Positions 10,534 to 20,442 of a stretch of 41,862 nt of DNA are shown one piece after another. A program made the position numbers and the translations under genes. Within the stretch, counting starts at the first letter, position 1. Each line of letters begins with the position of its first letter. The notes beneath the pieces were generated by a model. The model did no database searches. It worked only from the letters and a program-made list of their open reading frames with translations, and was not told the origin of the DNA. The stretch is from Flavobacteriaceae bacterium (GTDB lineage Bacteria > Bacteroidota > Bacteroidia > Flavobacteriales > Flavobacteriaceae), in contig JABSPO010000052.1 in the NCBI GenBank assembly GCA_013214625.1, forward strand, positions 1 through 41,862. The letters are read 5' to 3'.

Positions 10534-11970
10534 ATGAAACAATTTAGCAAATTATTAGTTGCATGCGCCTTGATATTAGGGTTTAGCGCTAATGCACAAA
10601 CTGAAGACAATCCATGGGCTGTTACTGTTGGAGCTAACGCAATTAACTTTTTAGCTGCTGGTAATGATGGTCAAGTTGGAAATGCTGGGCATGACGCAAC
10701 AATTTTCACAGAGTTTTTTAATATAGAAGACCAATGGAATATGGCTCCTGCAATTTCTCAGTTAACTGTAGCGAAATATATGGGAAGCGGTGTAAGTTTA
10801 GACCTTACAGGTACATTTAATAAATTAAATCAATACGGAAATCATAGTTTTGATACTGATGATGTTAAGACATTTATTAGTCCTAATGACATAGATGGGA
10901 AGTATTTTGGTTTAGACTTAGGTGTAAACTACCACTTAAATACTTTATGGAATGGTATGAACTGGTTAGATCCGTATGCAAGAGCTAACGCTGGTTACAA
11001 CTGGGTTGACATGGGTACTACATTAGATGAGGCTGGTTTAGTTGCTGGTGGAGGTTTTGGAATTAACTTTTGGTTAAACAGAAATGTTGCTTTAAAAGTA
11101 CAGTCTGTTTACAAAAACAACTTTGCTGAAGAGTTAGAAAATGCAAATTACTTCCAAAATACTGTAGGTATTACTTTCGCTTTTGGAGGTTCTGATATCG
11201 ATGGAGATGGAATATATGATAAAGATGATGCTTGTCCAGAGGTATTTGGATTAGCTGAATTCAAAGGATGTCCTGATACTGACGGTGACGGAATCGAAGA
11301 TTCAAAAGATGCTTGTCCTGAAGTTCCTGGAACTGTAGAATTCAACGGATGTGCTGATACTGACGGTGACGGTGTTGCTGATCCTCAAGACGAATGTGTT
11401 GATGTAGTTGGTTTAAAAGAATTAAACGGTTGTCCTGATGCTGATGCTGATGGTATTGCTGACGCTAAAGATGGTTGTCCTCAAGTAGCTGGTCCAGCTG
11501 CTAATAACGGATGTCCTTGGCCTGATACTGATGGAGATTCAGTTTTAGATAAAGATGATCAATGTGTTGATGTTGCAGGAACTGTAGCTAACAATGGTTG
11601 TCCAGAAGCTACTGAAGTAGTTATTGCTAAATTAAATGCTTACGCTAAGACAATCTTATTTGATTCAGGTAAAGCTTCTTTTAAAGAACAAGCATTTTCA
11701 GCTTTAACAGCTATGAACGCAATCTTTAAAGAATATCCAACAGCTAAGTTTGACTTAGGTGGTCATACTGATAGTGCTGGTTCTGCAAAAAATAACCAAA
11801 AGTTATCTGAAAACAGAGTAAATGCTGTAAGAGACTGGTTTATTGCTAACGGAATCAAAGCTGACAGGTTAACTGCAACTGGATTTGGTGAAGTTAATCC
11901 AATTGACTCTAACAGAACTAGAGCTGGTAGAGCAAATAACAGAAGAGTAGAGGTTAAATTAGCAAAATAA
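10534..11970 (+). CDS. OmpA-family outer-membrane protein with thrombospondin type-3 calcium-binding repeats
   Basis: Signal peptide, beta-barrel region, five DxDGDGixDxxDxCP repeats, C-terminal OmpA domain ([34 protein letters not shown]...RRVEV). Confidence 0.95.
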   Translation: MKQFSKLLVACALILGFSANAQTEDNPWAVTVGANAINFLAAGNDGQVGNAGHDATIFTEFFNIEDQWNMAPAISQLTVAKYMGSGVSLDLTGTFNKLNQYGNHSFDTDDVKTFISPNDIDGKYFGLDLGVNYHLNTLWNGMNWLDPYARANAGYNWVDMGTTLDEAGLVAGGGFGINFWLNRNVALKVQSVYKNNFAEELENANYFQNTVGITFAFGGSDIDGDGIYDKDDACPEVFGLAEFKGCPDTDGDGIEDSKDACPEVPGTVEFNGCADTDGDGVADPQDECVDVVGLKELNGCPDADADGIADAKDGCPQVAGPAANNGCPWPDTDGDSVLDKDDQCVDVAGTVANNGCPEATEVVIAKLNAYAKTILFDSGKASFKEQAFSALTAMNAIFKEYPTAKFDLGGHTDSAGSAKNNQKLSENRVNAVRDWFIANGIKADRLTATGFGEVNPIDSNRTRAGRANNRRVEVKLAK

Positions 11971-11991
11971 TTTAATTCTCAAATATATTTT

Positions 11992-12022
11992 AAAAGTGCC
12001 TCGTTATCGAGGCACTTTTTTT
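11992..12022 (+). terminator. intrinsic terminator after OmpA gene
   Basis: AAAAGTGCCTCG-TTAT-CGAGGCACTTTTTTT. Confidence 0.9.
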
Positions 12023-12120
12023 ATACCCATAGGTGAAATTATTATCAATAGCTTATGCCGTTCTATGTATAGTAGAATAAAATCAATACCTTGTGTTTAC
12101 TTAAAATAGCTGATTATTAT

Positions 12121-14865
12121 ATGCAAAGTTTTATAAGCAAGTGTTTAGTGAAAATAGGAGCAGATAGTAGTGCGATAAGTGAATCTGTTTTTGTTTTACC
12201 AAGTAAAAGAGCGGGAGTATTTTTAAAAAAAGAATTATCAAAATACTATCAAACTACTTTTTTTCTACCTAAAATCATCAGTATAGAAGAGTTTATAGAA
12301 GATGTTTCAGGATTAACTACAAGTAGTAATTTAGAGACGCTTTTTACGTTTTACAATGTATACGCATCAATTATACCAGATGAGTTAAAAGAATCCTTCG
12401 AATCGTTTTCTAAATGGGGACAAATACTCTTGCATGATTTTAATGAAATTGATAGATACGGTATTGATGCAAAAGATTTTTTTTCAAATCTATCCAATAT
12501 AAAACAAATTGAGAATTGGTCTCCAAGTGAAGAGCCAACAACACTTATTAAAAATTACTTAGATTTTTGGAGAAATTCTTATCAGTATTATGATAAGCTA
12601 CAATCGGAATTATTACAAAACGGAGTAGGGTATCAAGGGTTGGTTTACCGAGAAGCTTCTGAGCATATAGAGCATTATATCCAAAGCAATCAAGCACATC
12701 ATTATTTTCTTGGGTTTAATGCATTAAATGCCTCTGAAGAAACAATATTTCAAGAGTTATTACAGCAGGATAGAGCAACTGTACTTTTTGATACGGATCA
12801 ATTATTTTTTGAATCAAAAACAAATAGTGCCAGTCACTTTTTAAGGAAGTACAATAAAGAGTGGAATTATTATGATAACACCAATTTCTCAATTGTATCC
12901 AATGAGTTTTCTTCTAAGAAAAATATTGATGTAATAGCTTTACCCAAGAATATAGGTCAAGTAAAAAAAGTTGGAGAATTACTAAGTAAACTTTCAGCTT
13001 TGGAGTTAAAAGAAACTGCTGTTGTTTTAGGTGATGAAAGCTTGTTGTTGCCCTTATTAAATTCATTACCTAAAAATGTAACGGATATTAATATAACCAT
13101 GGGGATGTCGTTAAAAGATATTCCGCTTGTTTCTTTTTTCGATAGTATCTTTCAGTTGTATTACAAACAATCGAATGATCGGTTCTATTATAAAAAACTG
13201 CTCACTTTTTTAAATAATAATTACACCAGGTTATTACTTAATAGTGAAGATGTTAATACACTAATTTACCACATTCAACATTACAATATAATTAGTATTA
13301 CTAAGCAAGAAATAATTGAGTTGCTCCCTGATAATTTCTTTTTAAAACAAATAGTATCTCTTAGTAAAAAAACGACAGTTGACTGTATAGATGTTTTTAA
13401 AGCAGTTATTTTAGAATTAAAGCGGCAAGTAGATGATCCCTCAACGAATCAACTGGACTTGGAGTACTTATATCGTTTCAACGAAGTGTTTAATGTGTTG
13501 GGTGTCCTTCAGGAAAAATACAAATCGATTAAAAGTTTAGAAGAGTTTTATCAAATTTATAAAGAAGTTTTAAGTACTGATACGTTAGATTTTAAAGGAG
13601 AACCAGTTCATGGGTTACAAATTATGGGAATGCTTGAATCTCGTGTGCTGGATTTTAAACGAGTGATTTTAACTTCAGTAAATGAAGGAATATTGCCTTC
13701 TGGTAAAAGTCATAATTCATTCATTCCATTTGATTTAAAAATAGCATTTAAGCTGCCAACATATTATGAAAAGGATGCTGTGTATGCATATCACTTTTTT
13801 CGATTATTACAACGTGCAGAAAATATTAGTTTAATTTATAATACAGAGTCAGACGGATTGAACGCCGGAGAAAAAAGCAGGTTTCTATTACAATTAGAAT
13901 CATTGGTATCTGAAAATCATGTAATAAATTACTATACTAGTTCCCCGAAAATCCCATCTACTACTCAAGAATTACAAGTGATTCAAAAGGATGAAAAGGT
14001 TCTGGAGCGTTTAAAAGAAATTGCTGCTAAAGGATTCTCCCCTTCGGCATTAACACAATATGTTAGGAACCCAATAGATTTTTATCAGCAGAAAGTATTG
14101 CGAATTTATGAAGAGGACGCCGTAGAAGAAACTGTAGCGGCTAATACATTAGGGACCATTGTACATAATACATTAGAAAACTTTTACAAGCCTTTAGAAA
14201 ATCAAATTCTTACTAAAGAAGCAATCAAACTGATGCAACAAAATATTGATACAGAAGTTAGTAAACAGTTTTTATTAGAATTTAAAAAGGGTGATATCAC
14301 CAAAGGGAAAAACTTAATTATTTTTAATATCGCTAAACGTTATGTTGTTAATTTCCTAAAGCAGGAATTAAAGTTAATCGCTGAAAGTAATGAAGTTATT
14401 ATCCGACATATAGAATCAGATTTACGCACAGAAATTAATGTTCCAGGATTAGAGTTTCCAATATTTATTGCAGGAAAAGTAGATAGAATTGATGAAGTAG
14501 ACGGAACCATTAGAATTATTGATTACAAAACAGGTAAAGTAGATCAGAGTAAGGTTGAAATAGTTAATTGGGAGGATATTACTACTGATTATACAAAATA
14601 TAGCAAGCCGTTTCAGATATTAATGTATGCATACATGATTCAATCTCAGAAGCAATTTACCAAACCCTTAGAGGCTGGAATTATATCTTTTAAAAACTTA
14701 AGCGCTGGTTTTTTAAAATTTTCTAAAAAGGATAAAACTGGACGTGGAGCAAAAAAAGATACGGTAATTACTCAAGAAACCTTTGATGATTTTCTAATAG
14801 AATTACATCAATTGATTCATGAAATATGTAACATCAATATCGACTTTACGGAAAAAGAAGTTTAA
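12121..14865 (+). CDS. PD-(D/E)XK nuclease family protein (AddB-like)
   Basis: VLPSKRAGVFLKKEL N-terminus, SFIPFDLK/VYAYHFFRLLQRAENISLIYNT, FSPSALTQYVRNPIDFYQQKVL, GKVDRIDEVDGTIRIIDYKTGKVD nuclease motif. ORF track opens at 12091; MQSFISKCL at 12121 is the likelier start. Confidence 0.9.
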   Translation: MQSFISKCLVKIGADSSAISESVFVLPSKRAGVFLKKELSKYYQTTFFLPKIISIEEFIEDVSGLTTSSNLETLFTFYNVYASIIPDELKESFESFSKWGQILLHDFNEIDRYGIDAKDFFSNLSNIKQIENWSPSEEPTTLIKNYLDFWRNSYQYYDKLQSELLQNGVGYQGLVYREASEHIEHYIQSNQAHHYFLGFNALNASEETIFQELLQQDRATVLFDTDQLFFESKTNSASHFLRKYNKEWNYYDNTNFSIVSNEFSSKKNIDVIALPKNIGQVKKVGELLSKLSALELKETAVVLGDESLLLPLLNSLPKNVTDINITMGMSLKDIPLVSFFDSIFQLYYKQSNDRFYYKKLLTFLNNNYTRLLLNSEDVNTLIYHIQHYNIISITKQEIIELLPDNFFLKQIVSLSKKTTVDCIDVFKAVILELKRQVDDPSTNQLDLEYLYRFNEVFNVLGVLQEKYKSIKSLEEFYQIYKEVLSTDTLDFKGEPVHGLQIMGMLESRVLDFKRVILTSVNEGILPSGKSHNSFIPFDLKIAFKLPTYYEKDAVYAYHFFRLLQRAENISLIYNTESDGLNAGEKSRFLLQLESLVSENHVINYYTSSPKIPSTTQELQVIQKDEKVLERLKEIAAKGFSPSALTQYVRNPIDFYQQKVLRIYEEDAVEETVAANTLGTIVHNTLENFYKPLENQILTKEAIKLMQQNIDTEVSKQFLLEFKKGDITKGKNLIIFNIAKRYVVNFLKQELKLIAESNEVIIRHIESDLRTEINVPGLEFPIFIAGKVDRIDEVDGTIRIIDYKTGKVDQSKVEIVNWEDITTDYTKYSKPFQILMYAYMIQSQKQFTKPLEAGIISFKNLSAGFLKFSKKDKTGRGAKKDTVITQETFDDFLIELHQLIHEICNINIDFTEKEV

Positions 14866-14866
14866 T

Positions 14867-15706
14867 ATGATAAAAGAAACAAGTATTCTCCATAGAGAAA
14901 ATAAAAAGCCAATACAGTTAGATGTTTCATTCAATAATAACGGGAAACAAAAACCAATATTAATTTTTTGTCATGGATACAAAGGATTTAAAGATTGGGG
15001 ATGTTGGAATGTGATGGCTTCGCGTATGGCAAACGAAGATTTTTTCTTTCTAAAGTTCAATTTCTCTCATAATGGGGGAACAATGGAACAACCTATAGAT
15101 TTCCCGGATTTAAACGCTTTTGGAGAGAATAACTTCACAAAGGAACTGGAAGACCTAGAAAATGTAATATCATGGATTACAAGTCCTGAAAACAAGTATT
15201 CAACAGAACTTAATCCACAAGATGTTATTTTGGTTGGGCATTCTCGAGGAGGAGGAATTGTAACTATAAAAGCTTCCGAGGATGATCGGGTTACTAAACT
15301 AATTACTTTGGCAGGGGCGTCAGATTATAAGTCGAGATTTCCTACAGGTGATCAATTAGCGTATTGGAGAAATGAAGGAGTTGCTTATGTGGAGAATGGA
15401 AGGACGAAACAACAAATGCCACACTTTATTCAGTTTTATGATAATTTCATAGAAAATGAAGCTCGTTTGACAATTTCTACAGCAACAAAAAAAATAAGGA
15501 TACCGTACTTAATTATTCACGGAACAACTGATGAAACAGTAACATTTCAAGAAGCAGAAGCATTGCATAACTGGAATGTGAAAAGTGAGTTGTTTGCTAT
15601 TGAAAATGCAAATCATGTATTTGGAGCAAGCCATCCTTGGGAAAATGATTCACTTCCTGATGATTTAGAAATAGCAGTAAATAAAATCATAAACTTCAGT
15701 AAATAA
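14867..15706 (+). CDS. alpha/beta hydrolase
   Basis: PILIFCHGYKGFKDWG, VILVGHSRGGGIV nucleophile elbow, HGTTDETVTFQEAEAL. Likely start at 14867 after the AddB-like stop rather than 14819. Confidence 0.9.
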   Translation: MIKETSILHRENKKPIQLDVSFNNNGKQKPILIFCHGYKGFKDWGCWNVMASRMANEDFFFLKFNFSHNGGTMEQPIDFPDLNAFGENNFTKELEDLENVISWITSPENKYSTELNPQDVILVGHSRGGGIVTIKASEDDRVTKLITLAGASDYKSRFPTGDQLAYWRNEGVAYVENGRTKQQMPHFIQFYDNFIENEARLTISTATKKIRIPYLIIHGTTDETVTFQEAEALHNWNVKSELFAIENANHVFGASHPWENDSLPDDLEIAVNKIINFSK

Positions 15707-16210
15707 ATGACAATTACAAAACCAACCAAGCAAGATATTCCTGAATTACTTATAGTAACTAAAGCTTGTGCTCAAGCAATGATAGCAGATGGTATTTATC
15801 AATGGAATGAAGATTATCCCTCGTATGGAGCTTTTGAAAAAGATATTGAAATAGGCCAGCTTTGGGTGTTAAAAGATGATGGAAATATTATTGGATCAGT
15901 TGTTATTTCTGAGCTAAAAGATGAAGAATATAAATCAGTAGTATGGTTAACTCCTGATGTTAAAAACATGTATATCCATCGTTTGGCAATACATCCTAAT
16001 TCACAAGGAAAGGGATTAGCGCAAAAATTAATGGACTTCGCAGAAGCATATGCTAAAAAGAATGATTTTTTATCAGTTCGACTAGATACTTTTAGTGTAA
16101 ATACCCGTAATAATGCATTTTATCAGAAAAGAGGCTACCAGAAATTGGGTGATGTATATTTTCCTAATCAAAGTGAACATCCGTTTCACTGTTATGAATT
16201 AGTGCTTTAA
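15707..16210 (+). CDS. GNAT-family N-acetyltransferase
   Basis: MYIHRLAIHPNSQGKGLAQKLMDFAEAYA acetyl-CoA binding motif, FYQKRGYQKLG. Confidence 0.93.
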   Translation: MTITKPTKQDIPELLIVTKACAQAMIADGIYQWNEDYPSYGAFEKDIEIGQLWVLKDDGNIIGSVVISELKDEEYKSVVWLTPDVKNMYIHRLAIHPNSQGKGLAQKLMDFAEAYAKKNDFLSVRLDTFSVNTRNNAFYQKRGYQKLGDVYFPNQSEHPFHCYELVL

Positions 16211-16295
16211 CCAACCAAGGGTTTAATTATCTAATAATAATATTTTAATGTATGTTTTGAATATTTCCATCAAGGCATTTAATTTATTCCTTTAA

Positions 16296-17630
16296 TTGAA
16301 AGTAGATTTAAGTTTTAAAAGCATCAATAAATTAGCAATACCAGCCTTAATAGCAGGGATTGCTGAGCCAATAATTTCCGCAACCGATCTAGCTATCATT
16401 GGTAATTTGCCGAATCATAGTGCAGAAGCTGCTGCCGCGGTTGGTTTAGTATCGGTATTTTTAAATGCGTTAATATGGATGTTAGGGCAGAGTAGAAGTG
16501 CAATATCTGCTATTGTATCGCAATATGTAGGCGCAGGAAAATTAGAAGAGGTGAAGAATTTACCTATTCAAGCAATATTGATTATTATAGGTATTAGTTT
16601 ATTTATACTCGGGGTAACTTTTCCGTTTGCAAGAGAAATATTCAGTTTATATAATGCCAAAGGATTGGTGTTGGATTATTGTGAAGACTATTATCAAATT
16701 AGGGCAATTGGTTTCCCAATGATACTAATCACTTTTGCTATAATGGGTACATTCAGGGGCTTACAAAATTCATACTATCCAATGCTAATTGCTTTAACAG
16801 GATTGGTTTTTAATTTAGTGTTAGATGTGATATTGGTGTTTGGTATTGAAGGATATATTCCTCCATTAGGGTTAAAAGGAGCGGCTTATGCGAGTGTGAT
16901 TTCACAAGGAATAATGATGGTATTGGCTTTTTATTATCTTGTTAAAAAAACCTCAGTACATATTAAATTCACTCTTCCTTTTAATAAAGAAGTGAAGAAT
17001 TTAATGGTCATGATTATTAATCTTTTTGTGAGAACATTGGCTTTAAACATTGCATTGAATTTATCAAGTTATTTCGCTGCAAGTTATGGTGTCGTTTATC
17101 TTAACGCTTACACAATAGCTGTGAATATTTGGTTTATTTGCGCTTTTGTAATTGATGGCTATGCAAGTGCTGGAAATATGATTTCCGGAAAATTATATGG
17201 TGCTAATGATATAGAAAATTTAATTGTACTTCGGAAAAAACTGACTAAATACGGGCTAGTCGTAGGACTACTATTGTTAGTTCTTCTAGGGACTTTTTAT
17301 TACCCAATAGGGAGGTTGTATTCTAATAATGAATTAGTAAGAGAGCAATTTTACAATACATTTTGGATTGCCATTGCAATGCAACCTTTATGTGCAATTG
17401 CCTTTATTTATGACGGAATGTATAAAGGGATGGGTAAAATGAAAACACTCAGAAATTTATTGTTACTAACTACGTTCTTTGGGTTTATACCGGTATTATT
17501 AATTGCAAATTATTTCGGGATGATGTTGTATGGTATTTGGTTGGCCTTTGTAGTTTGGATATTCTTAAGATGGTTGCTATTAAAGTTAGATTTTAAAAAG
17601 ACTATTGTTAATCCCGCCAATGGGCTTTAA
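16296..17630 (+). CDS. MATE-family efflux transporter (TTG start)
   Basis: PALIAGIAEPIISATDLAIIGNL..., multiple TM helices, MGTFRGLQNSYYPMLIALTGLVFNLVLDVILVFG. Confidence 0.9.
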   Translation: MKVDLSFKSINKLAIPALIAGIAEPIISATDLAIIGNLPNHSAEAAAAVGLVSVFLNALIWMLGQSRSAISAIVSQYVGAGKLEEVKNLPIQAILIIIGISLFILGVTFPFAREIFSLYNAKGLVLDYCEDYYQIRAIGFPMILITFAIMGTFRGLQNSYYPMLIALTGLVFNLVLDVILVFGIEGYIPPLGLKGAAYASVISQGIMMVLAFYYLVKKTSVHIKFTLPFNKEVKNLMVMIINLFVRTLALNIALNLSSYFAASYGVVYLNAYTIAVNIWFICAFVIDGYASAGNMISGKLYGANDIENLIVLRKKLTKYGLVVGLLLLVLLGTFYYPIGRLYSNNELVREQFYNTFWIAIAMQPLCAIAFIYDGMYKGMGKMKTLRNLLLLTTFFGFIPVLLIANYFGMMLYGIWLAFVVWIFLRWLLLKLDFKKTIVNPANGL

Positions 17631-17714
17631 TCCCCCATCCCGATAGCTAACGGGATATCCTGTTCTAAAAATTACAATTAGTTAATCCATACCTCTGATG
17701 CTTACATCGAGGGA
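17608..17714. repeat. dispersed hairpin-rich intergenic repeat family A
   Basis: TTAATCCCGCCAATGGGCTTTAATCCCCCATCCCGATAGCTAACGGGATAT...CCTCTGATGCTTACATCGAGGG aligns over ~105 bp with 22341-22444. Confidence 0.8.
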
Positions 17715-17719
17715 GCTAA

Positions 17720-18217
17720 TTAATATAAGTCACTAGCATGTTCAAAAAACTTCCAAACAAACAGAACTGCAAAGCAACTTGCTACTGTAAACTTAATAAA
17801 CACTGAAGTTAGCAACCCTAATAAGGATCCGAAAGCTGCTTTTACAGCCAAGTTTGATTTTGTGCCATTTAGTAGTTCACCAGCTAATGCCCCTAAAAAA
17901 GGACCTATTATAATTCCAAAAGGAGGAAAAAAGAAAATACCAATCAGTAAGCCCACAGTAGTTCCTATAACCCCGTATCTAGATCCTCCAAAGCGTTTAG
18001 CTCCCATTGCAGGGATAAAATAATCTAAGATAAATATAGCAAGTGCTAGTATTAACGTAATTCCTAATACGGTATAACTCATGGGTACAGCATCGGTTAA
18101 ATATAAAAACAGCAATCCAAACCAACTGGTAATTGGTCCCGGAAGGATAGGTATAAAACTCCCTATTATTCCTCCAATAATTAAAATAAAACCAACTATA
18201 ATTAATACTATATCCAT
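17720..18217 (-). CDS. DUF456-domain membrane protein
   Basis: GGIIGSFIPILPGPITSWFGLLFLYLTDAVP and PFLGALAGELLNG motifs. Confidence 0.85.
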   Translation of the reverse strand: MDIVLIIVGFILIIGGIIGSFIPILPGPITSWFGLLFLYLTDAVPMSYTVLGITLILALAIFILDYFIPAMGAKRFGGSRYGVIGTTVGLLIGIFFFPPFGIIIGPFLGALAGELLNGTKSNLAVKAAFGSLLGLLTSVFIKFTVASCFAVLFVWKFFEHASDLY

Positions 18218-18264
18218 GCTTTTGTTTTGTTATATGACGTCTAATTTCTCTTTTTGTTACAATT

Positions 18265-18329
18265 TTTAAACTAAGAAATTAGTTTAAACTATATTTTTAG
18301 TTACATTTGTATAACTAAGTTTTTAGTTT
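18265..18329. promoter_or_regulatory. paired inverted-repeat operators flanking a promoter for the BlaI-like operon
   Basis: TTTAAACTAA-GAAA-TTAGTTTAAA (18265-18288) and AACTAA-GTTT-TTAGTT (18313-18328), with a TACATTTG -7-like box at 18302-18309 between them. Confidence 0.7.
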
Positions 18330-18350
18330 AAAAGATTAAAGTCACGATAT

Positions 18351-18710
18351 ATGAAGCAATTAACAAGAGCAGAAGAAGAAGTAATGCAACATTTATGGAG
18401 TTTAAATGAAGCTTCTGTAAAAGAAATTATTGCATTATTCCCTGAGTCAAAACCAGCATACAATACGGTATCTACAATTATTAGGATTTTAGAAACGAAA
18501 GAGTTTGTTAATCATAAGCAAAAAGGGAAAGGGTATATCTATTTTCCATTAGTAGCTAAAGAAAAGTATAGCAAGCAATCGGCTCAAAAATTAGTAGAAG
18601 GATATTTTCAAGGTTCTTTTAAAAGTATGGTTTCTTATTTCACCAAGAACAATGATATTTCAGTAAGTGATTTAGAAGCGATATTGAAAGAATTGAATTC
18701 AAAAAAATAA
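18351..18710 (+). CDS. BlaI/MecI-family transcriptional repressor
   Basis: LTRAEEEVMQHLWSLNEASVKEIIALFP...KPAYNTVSTIIRILETKEFVNHKQKGKGYIYFP. Confidence 0.95.
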   Translation: MKQLTRAEEEVMQHLWSLNEASVKEIIALFPESKPAYNTVSTIIRILETKEFVNHKQKGKGYIYFPLVAKEKYSKQSAQKLVEGYFQGSFKSMVSYFTKNNDISVSDLEAILKELNSKK

Positions 18711-18714
18711 AACC

Positions 18715-20442
18715 ATGGAAACAATCATAGTACAAGTAGTCGTTTTTCAGTTGTGTTTTTTAGTGGTTTATGAATTGCTATTAAGAAAAGAAACCTTTTT
18801 TAATTGGAATAGAGCTTATTTATTAATTACGTCAATAGTTTCACTAGTAGTACCATTCATAAAACTAAAATCATTTTCAAAAGTAATACCAAGTGAGTTT
18901 ATAATTAGTCTTCCAGCTATAATATTAGGAGAAACCAAACGAGTAGATTCAATTGGGGTAACTGATTTAGAAACAGTTGTAGTGAACACCCAATCAGTAT
19001 TTTCAATTGTATGGATTTGGTATGCAGGAATAGTTGTTTTTACAGGAGTATTGTTATTTAAATTATTTAAAATATGGAAGTTCAAATTAACGAGTAATTC
19101 TGTACAGAAAAAAGGATACTCAATTGTAACGCTCAAGAATTCAGAAGAGGCATTTTCTTTTTTAAAGAGTATTTTTTTAGGAGATAAAATAGAAAACACA
19201 CAGAAAGAAAGTATTTTAACCCATGAAAAAGTTCATGTAAAGGAGAAGCATACCATAGATTTATTGTGGTTTGAAATCTTACGAATTGTATTTTGGTTCA
19301 ACCCATTAGTATATATCTATCAAAAAAGAATAACAGAAGTACACGAGTTCATCGCTGATAAAAGTGCTTCAAAATACCAACATAACTATTATGAAAGCTT
19401 GTTAGCAAAAACCTTTAACATAGCTCAGTTTTCAGTAGTTAATCAATTTTATTCATCATCATTAATCAAAAAACGAATCATCATGTTAACAAAAGAAAAA
19501 TCAAACAAAACAAAATTACTAAAGTACATTACTATTATCCCAATTGTATTATCAATGTTGGTATATGTGTCCTGTACCGATGCTTTAGAGATTGAAAGTG
19601 CTACAGAAACTACAGTAAGTTCAGAGACTACAGCTATGGAAGATATTTCAAGGTTAGTGTACAATACATTACCTCATGATATTGAAAAAAATGATATTAC
19701 TGAAGAACAATTAAATTCGATTATTTCTAAGGTTAAAATTTACTTAAATGGTAATTCAGAGAAGGTTAATAAAGATAATATGTCTAAATTTTCTAATTAC
19801 TATATGAGTATTGCTGGGAAAAAGGAATTAGATAGTTATTCTCAAGAACATAAAGATATTGTTACTGTATTTTTCGCTGAAATGTTTACTTCAGAAGTAA
19901 TAAGAGAGGTGAATAATGATAAAGAAAAATTGAAATCAGCTATTTGTTTGCTAACAAATAGTAAAATGTTCAATAAATTAAATGAATTAAATTACACAAT
20001 GCCTAATGAAGCTAAATGGAAAGTACTTTATCAAGACTACCTTGAAAAAATTGAAATGTATAACTCTCCGTATTCAGGTGAATCAGAAGTTCCATTTACA
20101 GTTATAGACCAATCTCCTATTTACCCAGGATGTGATGCAAATGCAACTTCGGAAGAATTAAAAAAATGTTTTAGCAGAGAGATAGCAATTCATATTAATA
20201 AAAACTTCAACACAAAAATTGCAAAGACACATAATTTAAAAGGGAGGTACAAAATATTTGTAGCCTTTAAAATAGATGAGCAAGGAAAATTGAAAGACTT
20301 AAAAGCCCGTGCGCCGCATGAGACATTAGTTACAGAAGCAAAGCGTGTGTTAAACCTTTTGCCAAATATGAAACCAGGAATACATGAAGGGAAAACAGTT
20401 ACAGTACCTTATTCTCTACCTATCATTCTTCAAATAAACTAA
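18715..20442 (+). CDS. M56-family (BlaR1/MecR1-like) membrane metallopeptidase with C-terminal TonB-like domain
   Basis: ILTHEKVHVKEKHTIDLLWFEILRIVFWFNPLVYIYQKRITEVHEFIADKSA with HExxH; C-terminal IYPGCD...GRYKIFVAFKIDEQGKLKDLKARAPHETLVTEAKRVLNLLPNMKPG. Confidence 0.93.
   Translation: METIIVQVVVFQLCFLVVYELLLRKETFFNWNRAYLLITSIVSLVVPFIKLKSFSKVIPSEFIISLPAIILGETKRVDSIGVTDLETVVVNTQSVFSIVWIWYAGIVVFTGVLLFKLFKIWKFKLTSNSVQKKGYSIVTLKNSEEAFSFLKSIFLGDKIENTQKESILTHEKVHVKEKHTIDLLWFEILRIVFWFNPLVYIYQKRITEVHEFIADKSASKYQHNYYESLLAKTFNIAQFSVVNQFYSSSLIKKRIIMLTKEKSNKTKLLKYITIIPIVLSMLVYVSCTDALEIESATETTVSSETTAMEDISRLVYNTLPHDIEKNDITEEQLNSIISKVKIYLNGNSEKVNKDNMSKFSNYYMSIAGKKELDSYSQEHKDIVTVFFAEMFTSEVIREVNNDKEKLKSAICLLTNSKMFNKLNELNYTMPNEAKWKVLYQDYLEKIEMYNSPYSGESEVPFTVIDQSPIYPGCDANATSEELKKCFSREIAIHINKNFNTKIAKTHNLKGRYKIFVAFKIDEQGKLKDLKARAPHETLVTEAKRVLNLLPNMKPGIHEGKTVTVPYSLPIILQIN

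Noticed and set aside
11195-11615. Regular DNA repeat (GATACTGACGGTGACGG...TGTCCT) inside the OmpA gene
   Set aside because: Explained by thrombospondin type-3 calcium-binding protein repeats; not a CRISPR or mobile element.
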